A stretch of DNA of 64,000 bases from Bimastos eiseni (lineage: Eukaryota; Annelida; Clitellata; Crassiclitellata; Lumbricidae): NCBI GenBank assembly GCA_959347315.1, contig OY365806.1, positions 37,232,505-37,296,504 of the forward strand, given 5' to 3'. Made by a program: the position numbers and the translations under genes. The notes under the pieces are model-generated. The model saw only the letters and a list, made by a program, of their open reading frames with translations. It ran no database searches and was not told the DNA's origin. Each line of letters starts with the position of its first letter. The first letter of the stretch is position 1. Shown here piece by piece: positions 25,629 to 37,831 of the stretch.

Positions 25629-27189
25629 CAGTATGGCACTGTAAAGTAATCAGTCATTTATCTATAATGCACTCTTTCAATCTCAGCCCTCAGAAACGAG
25701 GTCACAGGATTTAAGGATATTAAGACTGAAGAACAGCATCAGCAACCTAGCACGCTAGCAACACTTTAAAGTGGCAACACATGATTCTGCACATCTGTCA
25801 CATTTGCTAGAATTATATAACGAGCACCCCCCCACACACACACAATGATGCAGGGAGATTCAAACTTCAGACACAGAGGAACACACAAATGTTACAATCT
25901 GCCAATGCTCTATGATCTGTCATGTTTAACAACCAGACAGAATCTGTAGCTGAGCCACACTAATGTCTGCTGCTTAGCTTCAAGCACATTTAAGTCCTAA
26001 AAAAGAACGGAAAATCAGGTCAGAGGATGGATCATGTGACTGCATTGCATTCCTTTGCTAGTAAACAGCTTTTCCCTGAAGAGTAACTGACTGCAACAAC
26101 TGGTCATTAAATGCAAACATGTGCCAAGGGTTCTGCTGATCTCCAGTGCAAGTTTCAGTTCCCTCTAGTTACCAAGATAATTAACCTACCACTTTATCTC
26201 CACCGATTTCCCACTTAGCCATAAAAACATACACACATGGGGGGTATAGACTTGTAAACTCGATCTGGCCTGGAATGCACTGACAACTTTTAGCACATCT
26301 CTGGTTCCATGACGTCTACACTCCACATAGCAATGTTTGGTAACAGCAGACATTATGTAGCCATCTGCTGATTCTGCTCATAAACAGGACCTATTTATGC
26401 CTCCAGGTATAGTACAACAACTGTGAATGTAGGGTAAAGGACTGTAATGAACTGTACTGTAATGTAACGGAGCATAATGTTTTCCTTAGGTGTAATACAC
26501 CTTTAACAAAGCCTCTCCCAACTGTCATGCCTCATTTTTCTCATAGTCTCCTCCTTCTTCCTCTTCCTGGGGTAACATATTTTTAGCAGGTACCTGACAA
26601 TCATTTGATAAAGTAATGTTGCCTTTCGATGAACATATTTCAAGTGGGGACACTAAATGATATACTTGCTAGTTATATGCAAAATCATGCATATAATATT
26701 AATTACTCTCAGACACACATGCATACATATAGTAAAATGAGGTTCAAAAGTGCTGCAACACTTGTTTAATGTCTTGCCTGACATTATTGTGGTATTAATA
26801 ATTATCTTATCCAAAGTAACACACAATACTGAATACATAAAGATACTATATAACTATAGTGTTGCATGGAGACCAGTAAGTTAATTGATCGTTTTTAATA
26901 ATTGATGGGTTTATAAATATTTAATCCAAATAGGAAATCTCATCAAAATAATTTTATAATTTTAACTCTGTCCTCATTCGAGAAACACTGTATCACATGT
27001 ATACCTCTAATTTTAACTAGACAAAAATGTCTGATTACATAACAATGATGACTGACTCCAGCTGGCTTCACCAGGAGGCTGACCGCTAGAAGATTGACAG
27101 TCCAGTACACTACTAGCTGCGGAGGAAATGCGCAATTCGGATGAAATATGTAGTGAACATGTTTTCTATGAATAGATGCTTATGTAGCA
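25629..27189. other. No recognisable gene
   Basis: AT-rich sequence with a short CA tract at about 25827-25846. I find no supported exon or element. Confidence 0.5.
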
Positions 27190-27725
27190 CCTCTCACAGA
27201 ATAACTATACACTATTCAGAGATGCTCTCAGCACAGACACCCCAAGGAAAGAGAAACACTTTTAAATATTCAGAAACGGATGAAGAGAAGCCATTCATTA
27301 GCTTAGTCCATATCGAGAAAGGAAGATCATTGTATGTACATGAACCCACAACAGCAAACATCCAGTGTTGAGCCAAGTCAGTCCTAGTTCTAGGAACAAA
27401 AAGATACAGAGTTAAAGACAACAACAGATTGCGAGCAACAAGATGAGGCTACAGATAATGGCATTTGCAAATAATCAGAGATATCTCACGGTACTGGGCT
27501 TCAGAAACCAGAAATAGGATCTTGTAATGAATATGCACAGTGATAGGAACCCAGTGCAAGACTTCAAACATATATGTAGAGACAGATGCAACGTGAAACG
27601 GTCGGGCCATGAGCCAAATAAAAGCATTTAAGATCGATTGAATAGCAGAGAGAAGCTGTTTCGAGAAGCATTTAAGAAGTGAGTTGCAGTAGTCTAAGTG
27701 GACACAGATAAATGCATGCATAATG
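27190..27725 (-). mobile_element. CR1/L2-like LINE, reverse transcriptase C-terminus
   Basis: The - strand gives LDYCNSLL near 27690, LQS(I)LNA near 27640, LHWVPITVHIHYKIL near 27540, a LFVPRTRTD block near 27390, and AVVGSCTYNDLP near 27340. These are CR1/L2 C-terminal blocks in the correct order, but they are split between frames. It is a second member of the same broad group as 12530-13085. Confidence 0.85.
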
Positions 27726-27897
27726 CATCAGCATATGTGCCAAGCTGAACAGGTATTCAGAAGCCTTGTCTCTCAGAGTCAATTGCACGTGCTGCACCAA
27801 CATTAAGTAGCTGAAATAGTCAATTTGAAGTGCATAAGATATTTATAGGCAGTTGTGCTGACAGTGTATAAAAGATTCAAAGTACATAATACTGGTT

Positions 27898-27972
27898 ATG
27901 TTTTTTCTTTCGTCTCAGTGTTTCATAAAACATGATATGTTTTATGAAACACTAAGACGAAAGAAGAAACAT
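27898..27972. repeat. Short-loop palindrome, 36-bp arms
   Basis: Positions 27898-27933 pair with 27937-27972 with two mismatches, one of them a G:T wobble in RNA, around a 3-base loop. No terminator context applies in an animal genome. It resembles the 2516-2730 palindrome in having a tiny spacer and an almost perfect stem. Confidence 0.92.
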
Positions 27973-29139
27973 TTGAAAACTTCAAATGGTATCAATTTCA
28001 ATTAAGAGCTATGTACTGCCCAAAGTTAGCTTTTTATAAGTAGCAGTAGAGAAAGAAAGTTTGAGATAGGTCACAGAGAATAAGATAGATGACATATGGT
28101 ATTCTATTTGGAGGCTTTTGTATGGCAGCTTCTGATTGTTGGGTTATCTGATGCCATTGTTGTTGTTTTTGTTTCTACTCTTTAAAGACAACCGACACTG
28201 ACAGGAAGATGGAAACAGCCACAGATATCAACAACTGAAATCCAATTAACTTTTTCAGAGTATATTCCACAAATTTACTTCAGGCAAGAAAGATAAGCAG
28301 AATATTACATAACATGACAGATGCCTATCCACAAACTAAGTGCCAGTCTGTTCAACATGGGGTCTATGTGTCTATTTGTTGCTGTGTCTGAGTCTGACTG
28401 TCTTTGTATGTGTGTCTGTCCATCTTCTCAATATCCTATTATCTATTTTAGACAAACCACACTCAGTCTTCTTTGTTTCTGTAAATTCTATCTGTTTGTG
28501 TTTCTCTGCCAGTCTGCCCCATCCTTCTCCCCCATCCTTCTGCCCCATCCTTCTGCCCCATCCTTCTGCCCATTCTCTGCCAGCCTATGGATCTCCTTTC
28601 ACATTATACACTACATGTGTTGTTTTAGCAAACAGTACAGACAGAACACGTAGCAAATGGATTGCGGCAACTCCTGTACAATTTGCCCACTGCAGACTCC
28701 ACTCCTCACCCCAATAACCACCACCTTCTTGAAGCTTCTTCACATCTAAACAGAGAAAATCATCTCCCAGGACCACTTAACTCATCACCGCCGCCGCCGC
28801 CGCTACCACAACAACAACCGCCGCTACTGCCTTATCCCAACGTAGCAAGTCAATCTAGGAAAGGCATTAATACAGCATAAACAAACTGGTAGAATGACTT
28901 CATCAGGCGCCTTAAGTTGAGTAGGCCCCATTTTCATAGGGAACAAGAACGCACCTCAACACGAAAATGCATTAGCAATGTCAGGGCTTAACCAGAGGCA
29001 GATTTATGATCTGAAGTCAGAAAGAGTATGATCCCATCAGATTTGGAATACAACAACTCCATTCTACATTGCTTATTGACATTCAGTCTGTGAGAGTTGT
29101 GTCTCATTGTTCATCCTATAAACTATATAAACACTGATG
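27973..29139. other. Unassigned, low-complexity patches
   Basis: A TCCTTCTGCCCCA-type short repeat lies at about 28518-28575 and a CCG run at about 28788-28802. Open frames of 110 to 125 codons here have no conserved motif. Confidence 0.45.
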
Positions 29140-29230
29140 ATGTGGTGGTGGTGGTGGTGGTGAAGACGACGATGACGATAATAAATTAACAATTTCATTA
29201 TTATTATTATTATAATCATCATTATTATGT
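29140..29230. repeat. GGT and ATT trinucleotide runs
   Basis: A (GGT)n tract at 29144-29162 is followed by GAC/GAT-rich sequence and an (ATT)n run near 29198-29227. Confidence 0.85.
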
Positions 29231-30959
29231 AAAATGCATAAATTATGTAGTGCTTCATTATGCGCTGTCTGTGTCATTCCAGAACAATGGACCACAAATA
29301 TAAAAATTTTGAAGGAATCCCTTCTAACTCAGGCCAAAATAATGAAACTTGAAAAGCAAAGAGCACCACAAGAGTGTAGTACATACAATCATAATAACAA
29401 GTAATAACTGGATCTCTGACGAGAAAAACAACTATGAAAAACGTTTGTTCGAATTGTGTATCATCCCCCTGCAACCAGTGATAAATTGTTGGGGATTGGG
29501 AGGGTTCAGCCCCCATTCATTTTTCAACCTGCCAATTAATTCTCAAAGATGACATTGGGGGTCACACAAACCACGACACCAGCTTTCAGTGGCTTAATGT
29601 CTCTTAACACAGCTAAGAATCAAGCTTCTACAATTTGGCCCATATAAGGCAATTTCAGGTTTGTAAAATTCTGATCAGGACATCTGAACAATGGACATGT
29701 GACAATTATTCAGTACCCTCAACCCACCACTCCCCCCAGTTCAAAATTGACAATTCAAACCAAGCCCACAACAGACTTGATGAGCATAATGTACTTAACA
29801 ACATAACATAACTACATCTATTATATAATGTGACAGTTGCACTACATAAATAAATAACTGATGGGCATACCATTCTCGCTGATTTGTGCTATCTTTATTC
29901 TTTGTTGTCTAATTGCTTTCCTATACATGAGCCAACCAATGATCTCTGTTGCATATGGCATTTTATTTCAGGTTTTATAGCTAAATTTCTAAATTATTAG
30001 TCTATTGAGAATGTTGGCCATTGGCAGTTCAGAATGTAACCTGTGATCCTTCAATCTTGGACCTGGAATATCATCTCCAGATTCATTCCAAAGCAAAAGC
30101 TCTTACCACCAATGTCCTGCATGATCATTCAGCAAAATTACACCAACTGCCATGGACATGTTTTGTCCAGCCTCACAGGCATTTGTGGAAAGGTTTTTTC
30201 TTAAAGCTTTAATCTTGACCAATGGATGAAGAAACTGCATGAATAATAGCTGGAAATAACTGTACTTGATATTGAACAAAGACATCATATAGTAACATTA
30301 AAATACATTTCACAGCAATTAACTTAATAATTATTTGGAAAGCTAAAATAAGAATTAAAATTATTTGAGAACCAAAATTGGAATGATAATGTCATGGAGT
30401 AGAGTTGAAATATTGAAATTCAACGACACAGAGGTAAAATATCAAAAGTAACTATAAAAGTAATAGTAATAAAATGTCACTGTGCTTATGTCATCTTAAT
30501 GGTAGCTGCCTAAGTGCATTTTCGGTACATGTAGTTACATTATCATGTGCATAACAAATCCACCTCTAATAACAATGTTCATCAGCAATCACCACCATTT
30601 AAAAAGTGACAAAGAAAGTCAACACCAGTTTAAAAGGCGATGGCAACACCATATAGGAAGAACATCACTGTCACCATCAACAGTAACACATGATCTCAGA
30701 TCCGGTGTGATCCAGCTGAATTTAACCAGACTGGAAGCATATAAATTCACCAACATGAGCAACTCATTTTCTGTTCAGTTGTAGCATGTGCGGTTCCACT
30801 TCTTAAATCGTCCTGTGCGCAGACAATGAGAAACAAATGCTCCATATAATGGACCAGCCACATTGCATAATAAGCACAATGCAAAGACATGACTGCCATC
30901 TAGCGAATACGGAACAAAAGCTTTGCAAATGGTTGACAACAAGGGTTTGTACTCGATGG

Positions 30960-30999
<40 letters not shown>

Positions 31000-31864
31000 T
31001 TATTATTCACTAAGAAGGTTGAGAGCACAAAGCAAAACATTAACTACAGACTAATGCACAACTAGCATGCAATTAAAAAAGTAAAATTAACTACAGACAG
31101 ATGCAAAACTAGCACAAATGTGATGATCCCTTCTGTGATATAACGTCGATACATCAATACCATACTCATCACAAGCGGTTTCAATTCAATATATCATTTG
31201 GCACAAACACTAAGATGACGGCTATAATAATTTCCAAACAGCAATTGACTCAAAAAATTTGTTTAAGAAAGTGCAGTATATGAATGAGATCTAACCGACC
31301 AGAATAGAACTGAATGTCTTTTTTATAATAATGATACTACTGATCACAGGTATGATCCATTCATCATGTCTAAAAGCATAGGCTGCTAAGCAGCTATTGT
31401 AAGTTCACTACCTTGCAACAGATGCAGCACTTGAGGCCAGTACTTAGTCAACTATGTCTGACAGATCTATGGTGGTATACCGTGTATCTCCATTGAGAAC
31501 AAAGTAAACAAATATTTTCAAACTATTTATAAGACACTCCAACTCGATTAAAAGAAATCTATCAATTATAAACTACACTCTATTAACTTATCTATTTGAA
31601 TAGCAACATATGCTACATATAATATGCTTTAAGAGAGTGCACAGCCTGGACAATGAAAAGTAATTCTAATATGTCAAACCATCTGGAAATCTTTCTAGGA
31701 AGTGACACCTTGACTGTTTTTCTAAACCAGATCTTTAATATTTGGTACAAAGCATCCAGTTTCAGGTGATCACTACTGCAGAGGATGTTCTTATAAACAA
31801 TAGAAAACTATAATCTAACATCAATCTGCAATCTGCATAATGCTTCCTGCAATCCAGCACGGCA
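29231..31864. other. Gene-free stretch with AT microsatellite
   Basis: An (AT)n tract occupies about 30961-30996. Around 30310-30450 motifs like AAAATTATTTGAGAACCAAAATTGG recur loosely, with similar AATTTCAATTTTGAA-type sequence at 40560-40700, possibly an old shared repeat. No exon is recognised. Confidence 0.45.
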
Positions 31865-31995
31865 GTTAATATCGCAATACTTTGGTATCACCGATACTTT
31901 TGTCAGTATCGCAGCAAGTATCGTGATAGTTTATTTTGCTGGTATCACGATACTTTTCTTTAGCCTGTCAGCGATACTCAATACCAATACTTGTT
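31865..31995. repeat. GTATCG/CGATAC cluster
   Basis: GATAC and GTATC motifs alternate in both orientations over 130 bp, so the segment can fold back on itself repeatedly. It may be the terminus of a hAT-like MITE, but no partner end or target duplication was found. Confidence 0.5.
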
Positions 31996-32020
31996 TCCAC
32001 TGAATTTATATGGTTTCTCA

Positions 32021-32620
32021 AGACCATTAATCTAGCTGTCAAAGTCAGACCCTATTCCAATGCATATAGGCATTAGTGTATTAAATTAAATAGCAAAGTC
32101 TGGTTGAAGATACAAGGTACATTATGTATTGTACAAAGAAGTGGTATGATGCATTGATGAGAGGGGTTACTGGTGTGTATGTGGTCTGAATAACTTAGGC
32201 CCGTAGGCTGTGAGACACCGTTATTTTAGCTGGCAAAGTTAGGCCCTATTCCAATGCATAGGCATTATAGCATATTTTATAGCAAAGTTTGGTTGATGGT
32301 ACAGGGTACATTATGTATTATACAAGGAAGAAGCAGTATGGTGCATTGAGGAGAGGGGTTACTGGTGTGTATGTGGTGTGAATGACTTAGGCCTGTGTGC
32401 TGTCAGAGACCATTAGTTTAGCTGTCAAAGTTAGGCCCTATTCCAATGCATAGGCATTAGTGCATTAAATAGCAAAGGTTTTTCGATAGTACAGGGTGCA
32501 GTATGTATTGTACAAAAACGCGGTATAGTGCCTTGAGGAGAGGGGTTAGTGGTGTGTATGTAGTGCAAATGGCTTAGGTCTGTAGGCCGTCTAAGATCGC
32601 TAATTTAGCGGTCGAAGTGA
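32021..32620. repeat. Tandem repeat, unit about 190 bp, three copies
   Basis: Units begin at about 32021, 32213 and 32407, with the start of a fourth at about 32594. All share the core GGCCCTATTCCAATGCATA (one base differs in unit 1), a GAGAGGGGTTA block and TGTGTATGT, with differences of roughly 10 to 20 percent by eye. Unit lengths of about 192, 194 and 187 bp are satellite-like. There is no consistent open frame. Confidence 0.85.
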
Positions 32621-33427
32621 TGACATAACTTTTAAAATGCAAAGGCCATTTCCTGGGGATATCACTCTCCTGCCGAATGTGTCGTCGAATGTGAAAGGGA
32701 ATGTTTCAACATGACAGACATTCAGCCTGGAACCCGTGCATGGATGCCTCGAGTTTAGTTTCTGACGTCATTTAATACATTAAAAAAAATGCCAAATGAA
32801 TTACTTACGTGTACGTTTCAGTAGAACATTGGCACACCATTCAAATTATGCTGCAGAATAGTACAAATAAAACGACCGAGACCCGAACAAACAGAATTTT
32901 ATTTAGAAACTTGTCAATAATCCGCAACCGTCGCAGACATCTTCCATGAAGAATGTTTGCCAAAACATTTAATCTCTGAGTAACTGCGTTTTCCAAGCAT
33001 CTCATTCTCATGAAAAAAGTAAGGATGCAACGTACATTTGTAGATAAAACAAAACATTTTAAGTTACATGTCTGTTTTTAATGGATTCAGCATTCAGCAA
33101 GAATCTTACGATTACGTGCCCGTCGAGAGTAAACATGGATGTTAAAACTCAAAATGGACGCATCATCGCGCTCGACCATTATTTCACAGCAAACAGCCAT
33201 CTGGCGTCTGAGATACTATAATCGTAATCCCAGCATTTCAACAGCGCCCACAAAAACTAAGTGGCGGGAACCACCTTATTCAACGGGCGGTGACCCCCCC
33301 CGGCGGTCTAATAATAATTACGACATACGTAACCTAAAATAACGCGTCTTAAAGTGGTTTAGAAGAGCGCATTTGTGTAAGAACTACTCCTTTTTTCTTC
33401 ATTTGTTCCCTCATTTCTTCTTTCTAA
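32621..33427. other. No recognisable gene
   Basis: Several short open frames beginning at ATG lie at 33100-33340 in sequence with slightly raised CpG. No conserved protein motif or convincing donor site accompanies them. Confidence 0.4.
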
Positions 33428-33520
33428 TTAGGGCTGCGCGGATACCCGGGTACTCGCGAGCAACCGACTCCAAAAATTACTCGAGTAATTATTCTACTAC
33501 TCGAGTACCCGTTTAATTCC
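33428..33520. mobile_element. hAT-like element terminus
   Basis: The stretch opens TAGGGCTGCGCGGATACC and contains ACTCGAGTAATTATT and CTACTCGAGTACCCG, a self-complementary subterminal pattern common in hAT-derived repeats. The opposite end is not visible, so the length is unknown. Confidence 0.45.
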
Positions 33521-34279
33521 ACTTCCGGTCGGAAAATTGTAATTTCCGGTCAAATTGGCAATTGCAGGCTTCATAGGCGGAGACTTGGTCGCGGGTTTGG
33601 GGGGGGGGGAGATGAAAAAACTGGTTCGGGGAACAGGTCTGAAGAAATTTTAATTCCCAATCATGGATGCAGCAAAAATAGGCCGCGTCTCGTGCGTCTC
33701 CTCTTTTCCATCTTACATAACCCCGAGCATTAACCAACTCCTACCTCCTCCTCCGTACCCACGCCGATCACCAATTAAGAGCACACAACCATGTTCTCCC
33801 ACCCAAAGGCGACTCTAAATTTATCCCAAAAGCATTATACAAAAACATTAACTAGTTTTTAAATTTATTTTAGCGACTGGCCTCGTGAATGCTATAAGCA
33901 TTTCTGCTTTATTGTCAGATATTGTTATTTCTAAATAAAGGAATAGCTTATTATTACTGCGGTTAGCTTATCGATGTTGGATTATTTCAGAGATTTAAAT
34001 CTTGGTTTAGTACGGTCCTTGCACGGGAACCTTAATTAATTATTATTATTATTATTATTATAAAAACCTGACTACAGGAGTCGAATTCGACCGTCGGCAT
34101 CCACGCATGGCGCCCATTACGTTACACATCTCGTTTTGAACAAGGCAAGTGTATAATGATGGCGTGGCAGCTATTCAAATTGACAAGCGGTGATGAAGGA
34201 TCTCACCGGATCAGAGTCTTATTGAAAAATGAGATGGGTCGAGGTTATATTATAGGCGTATATACGGTAGCTATATATG
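33521..34279. other. No recognisable gene
   Basis: A G-run at 33599-33609 and an (ATT)n run at about 34040-34061 are the only local features noted. Confidence 0.45.
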
Positions 34280-34475
34280 TGTGGCATAGTGGCCGATCGG
34301 TTATAGCGGTCAGCCCGTAACGTTCAGTGTGTGCTGAGCGCGCGGGTCCGACCCTCGTCCGGGGAGTCACTGTGTAGAGACCCTGAGCAAGTCCTTCGCG
34401 TACAATTGCTCTGCAGTAGGGCCTACAACTGCAATTGCGCCGTCGAGGCGTGTGTATGCACTTCTGAACAAAAAA
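34280..34475 (+). repeat. tRNA-derived SINE (candidate)
   Basis: GTGGCATAGTGGCCGATCGG resembles a tRNA A-box region, and GGGTCCGACCC about 55 bases later sits where a B-box would be. It is followed by GACCCTGAGCAAGTCCTT and CAATTGCTCTGCAG, which resemble the conserved body of several animal tRNA-SINEs. An (AAT)n run at 34506-34542 lies downstream. The A and B boxes are degenerate, so it is not a functional tRNA gene. Confidence 0.55.
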
Positions 34476-34509
34476 TGTTGGAAGAAGGGCGCTATCAAAT
34501 TTCGGTAAT

Positions 34510-34546
<37 letters not shown>

Positions 34547-36327
34547 GCGTTTTCAGTTACATTTGTTTGCTGTTCTGCTGAGTGTATTTAATAATGAATA
34601 GCTCAAGGGAGATGATAAGTTAGGTTTGATCTTGATTAATGAAATAAAAATAAATCGAAAAGTGAAGGTCAATGCTAATCTCCCATGGCTCGCGTATGCT
34701 GAAGGCCCCCCTACGTCTCTCCCACTCCAGCCAATCGACCACTACGTACTAAATGACAATTTAGAATTTAGATGGTCAGAACAGCAATACTTGGGGAGCA
34801 CAGTTGAGCGTAGATCTAGAGAACTAACATGTGATGAGCATGTTTTATTGATACTAAAAATAGAACTAAATAAGTAGGCCCATATTCTTCAATGAGATGC
34901 ACTAGCCATGCAATGCACAGCGCCATAACTGGCAAGCCTAAGACATTAAAATAATAATGATAAAAAACCTTGGTATTACTAAACTTAGCCACCCATGGGT
35001 GGGTCAGATTTTGAGGGACGCTGGCATGCAACCAGGAGAGATGCAAGTAAGTTGGCCCGAGCCTATGGCTACAGTCGTCACTGCCACAATATCGTATACG
35101 AGCTATATTCATGGTTATTCCGTCGCACATGGGATACAAGTCCAAATGGTTTTACATTTACATTATGCTACAGATAACGCTTACCTCCTCTAGTATGAGA
35201 TCGTTTGTTGACTACTATAATAATCTCGCTTCAATTTTCACAAAAAACCAACGCTGCCGCTAGACTAAATCACTCAAATATTCAAAGACGCTCAATGCAA
35301 TAAAATGAGTAAACTTATGGATGATGATTTAACCTCATAAACTCTAAGGAACAAATTGAAAAGAGTTGATAGCAGATGAAGCAACGGTGGCCATGAAGGG
35401 CCGCCTTATTTCATTGTTCGAAGGATAGCCCTACTCCTTAAAAGTATAATTATAACAATTTCAAATTCATCATGCATATTAGGCATAATCAGTTCTGAAA
35501 GTAATTTTAAAAGATAAGTTGATCTGTGTGAATTTAAGTATGTATGTTATAAATATTTTGTCAAGACTTCAATTCAATATCATTATAATTTATTATGCCC
35601 TCTCTTGCAGCATGTATATGATTGCACCGTCGGTTGCTTAGTGCACCATACCTCAAGCAGGCATCACCGCTGTGTAACCGATACTAGAGAGCCGACACGC
35701 AGCTAGGCACACGTGTACCAAACAAAGCATCGAAACCCAGGCGAGGTCACGACCTCTGAACCTTAAATTGACTTGCAGGTCGGCCTCTTATCTCTCGGCC
35801 TGGTGTCTTAGCCTCACGATGATGAGACACTCGCTGACCAGAGACAACCCGGAAACTAGGACAGGCAGGCACACCACGAACCAGCCTTAGACATGAGAGC
35901 GGGGGATATAGGCTACTCCATCCCCCTCACCTCAACTTTTGGGGGGACCGTCCCCCGCTGTCCCCCCTAAGTCTCCACCCGTGGCAGGCTTGCAGGAACA
36001 GGTTATAGACTTCACTAGTTTCCTTACCTACTATTACCACAGAGCTATTACTGACTGCTATGTCTAATTAGTTTATTTATGGCTTATGGTAGAAACCAAG
36101 TGGCTTGTATTGTATTGTATTTGAGCATTTATAAAGTAGGGCGAGTCGTTCAGAAGCGCCGCAATTCCGGACCACAATCATTATCTCGGAATTTCGAAAT
36201 GTTTTAGCTCAAATACCCGAATTATTCCGGAATTCACATTGTGAACGTATTGACCGACTCATTATTGTCAATTTTTTTCAACAAATTAAAATACTAATTG
36301 TAGGTCTCCTTAGCTCTTACAGTACCA
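34476..36327. other. No recognisable gene
   Basis: Short open frames at 34626-34877 and 34957-35193 have no motifs I recognise. A GGGGGGACCGTCCCCC-type self-complementary stretch lies near 35940-35960. No element boundaries are supported. Confidence 0.45.
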
Positions 36328-36358
36328 AACTAGGCCTACACACGGAGTAGGCCTAGTT
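36328..36358. repeat. 12-bp inverted repeat around TAGGCCTA
   Basis: AACTAGGCCTAC at 36328-36339 is repeated inverted at 36347-36358 with a 7-base spacer. Each arm contains the palindromic octamer TAGGCCTA that recurs through the right half of the window. Confidence 0.85.
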
Positions 36359-36449
36359 GCGTCGACGGTATCACAAAGTCAATATTCATTGACAACGGTC
36401 AAATAAAAAGATAAAAAGTTAATAACTTAAACAACGGTGTTAATGAAAC

Positions 36450-36585
36450 CATAATGCATCAGGCATGCTTCTGAAATATAAACGCTGGAAGCACAATGAG
36501 TCCAAGGCTCCATCCCCGAGACGGGTTTGCAACCTGGAGCAGACAACGCCGGCAGTAGAAAACGACCGTTCAGCTTTAGCACAGT
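36450..36585 (-). pseudogene. hAT transposase C-terminal dimerisation domain remnant
   Basis: The - strand carries an open frame reading KAERSFSTAG, then SRLQTRLGD, then LDSLCFQRLYFRS before a stop. This is the hAT C-terminal dimerisation signature (SERxFSxAG...RxRL...L.FL). Upstream on the same strand stops interrupt the frame and no BED finger or catalytic core is found. It is a different hAT family from the element at 37832, whose equivalent block reads CESLFSSMNFIKS. Confidence 0.75.
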
Positions 36586-36834
36586 CTACTTAATTGGTGT
36601 TTAATCAAAAAATAATGCCAACAGTTTCCTCAACATTAGCCTTTCTGTCGTGGCATTTGTATCTTTGTACGTTTGTCGTCATTTCGAGTGCTTTATCCAG
36701 CGTCCCTGGAATAACGGTTGAAACAAAGAAAAAAACGAGTTTTATTGCGCACGGTCCAGAGGAATTTTTCCTCCTCTCTTTCCTGTTGACAATAAAGTAC
36801 GCATATAGAGGAATTGCACTGCTGCATGGACGCT

Positions 36835-36919
36835 CATGGACGGCGTCCAGGCTCTGCGGGCCAAATAAGTGGCAGGACGGCGTCCATCTTCGAAAATAAA
36901 TGCCTGGACGCCGTCCATG
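36835..36919. repeat. 18-bp inverted repeat (GGACGGCGTCC)
   Basis: CATGGACGGCGTCCAGGC at 36835-36852 is inverted at 36902-36919, and a third partial copy, GACGGCGTCCAT, lies near 36877-36890. The segment could form a hairpin. No flanking duplication is seen. Confidence 0.8.
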
Positions 36920-37189
36920 ACCGTCTACGCACACTTTAAGCCCTGATTATTTGTATACTGTAAGTAATTTATAGTGTGATATTCTCAGGCCGAAGCCAAG
37001 GGCTGAACCCGCAAAAGTTCAGAGTGGCCGTTAAAACTGTTTTCTGGACCATTATTAAGATTAGTACTCTTCAGCAATAAAATTAATGCTTCAAGCGTGT
37101 TATTCCGCTTTAGCGTCTTGATAAATTGAATTATTTATAAAAAAAGAGTATCGGTCTTGGTCTCGGACCATCGGTCTCGGTCTTGGTCT

Positions 37190-37400
37190 CTGGTTTAGTC
37201 TTGGACCTCTCGATCGGCCTAGAGTTTCTGGTCTCGTGCCCAACACTGGCAGGGAGCCAGTGAATGGATTCATGAATGAAGAGATGTAACCGAATTTTGG
37301 AAATCCACCAATTAGTCGGCAGCCGCATTGAGAATGTACTGGAGCTTAGAGTTGTTGTGAGAGGAGAGTCCAATGAAGGCAATATGCACTTCTGTAATCA
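37190..37400 (-). mobile_element. LINE reverse transcriptase fragment
   Basis: The - strand gives LQYILNAAAD near 37330 and a WLPASVGHETR-like block near 37240, matching the LQS(I)LNAAARL...LHWLPV region of CR1/L2 reverse transcriptases. It is frameshifted and truncated. Confidence 0.6.
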
Positions 37401-37823
37401 TCTTCTTAGTTGTTTACTTTACGAGTACAACAAATAAAATGGTTGCGCTTGAGGATCATAGTGGTAATGTCCAAACTTCCAAAACACCTCTTGAAATCCA
37501 AGTGCAGAACACCTGCTTATTCACGAGCGCTGTGTCAAATCAGAGACGTTGTCCAAAGAAGGCGTAGCTAGATATTGTCGAGGATTGGAAGGTGGATGTC
37601 AGATGAATTGGGGTAAGAGATCTTGAAGATGTGAGATTTTAGTTTACAGTGGAAAACCCAATGCGTGTATGTTAAAGGGGCCTGAGACAGATGGTGGTGG
37701 GTTTTAAGGTAATGGTGGTGGAGGAACCGAAAAAGTGTGAAATTCAGGATGGTGCAATGATTAATTTTTAAGTTTTATGGCCTGACACTTGCCACTAATC
37801 TTAATCTATTGTCAGAATATTAC
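37401..37823. other. Unassigned sequence before the hAT element
   Basis: Decayed LINE-like sequence probably continues here on the - strand. A Q-N-T-C stretch near 37503 on the + strand superficially resembles a ubiquitin-protease Cys box but lacks the GL.NLGN context. Confidence 0.4.
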
Positions 37824-37831
37824 ACATAGAT
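37824..37831. repeat. Left target-site duplication of the hAT element
   Basis: ACATAGAT directly precedes the element and is repeated exactly at 40487-40494, giving the 8-bp duplication expected of hAT integration. Confidence 0.95.

Noticed and set aside
36594..36934. Frames of about 100 codons on both strands with a hydrophobic start
   Set aside because: No conserved motif, and they overlap an inverted repeat and the edge of a hAT remnant.
37373..37567. QNTC stretch as a USP catalytic Cys box
   Set aside because: Lacks the GL.NLGNTC context and sits in LINE-like sequence.
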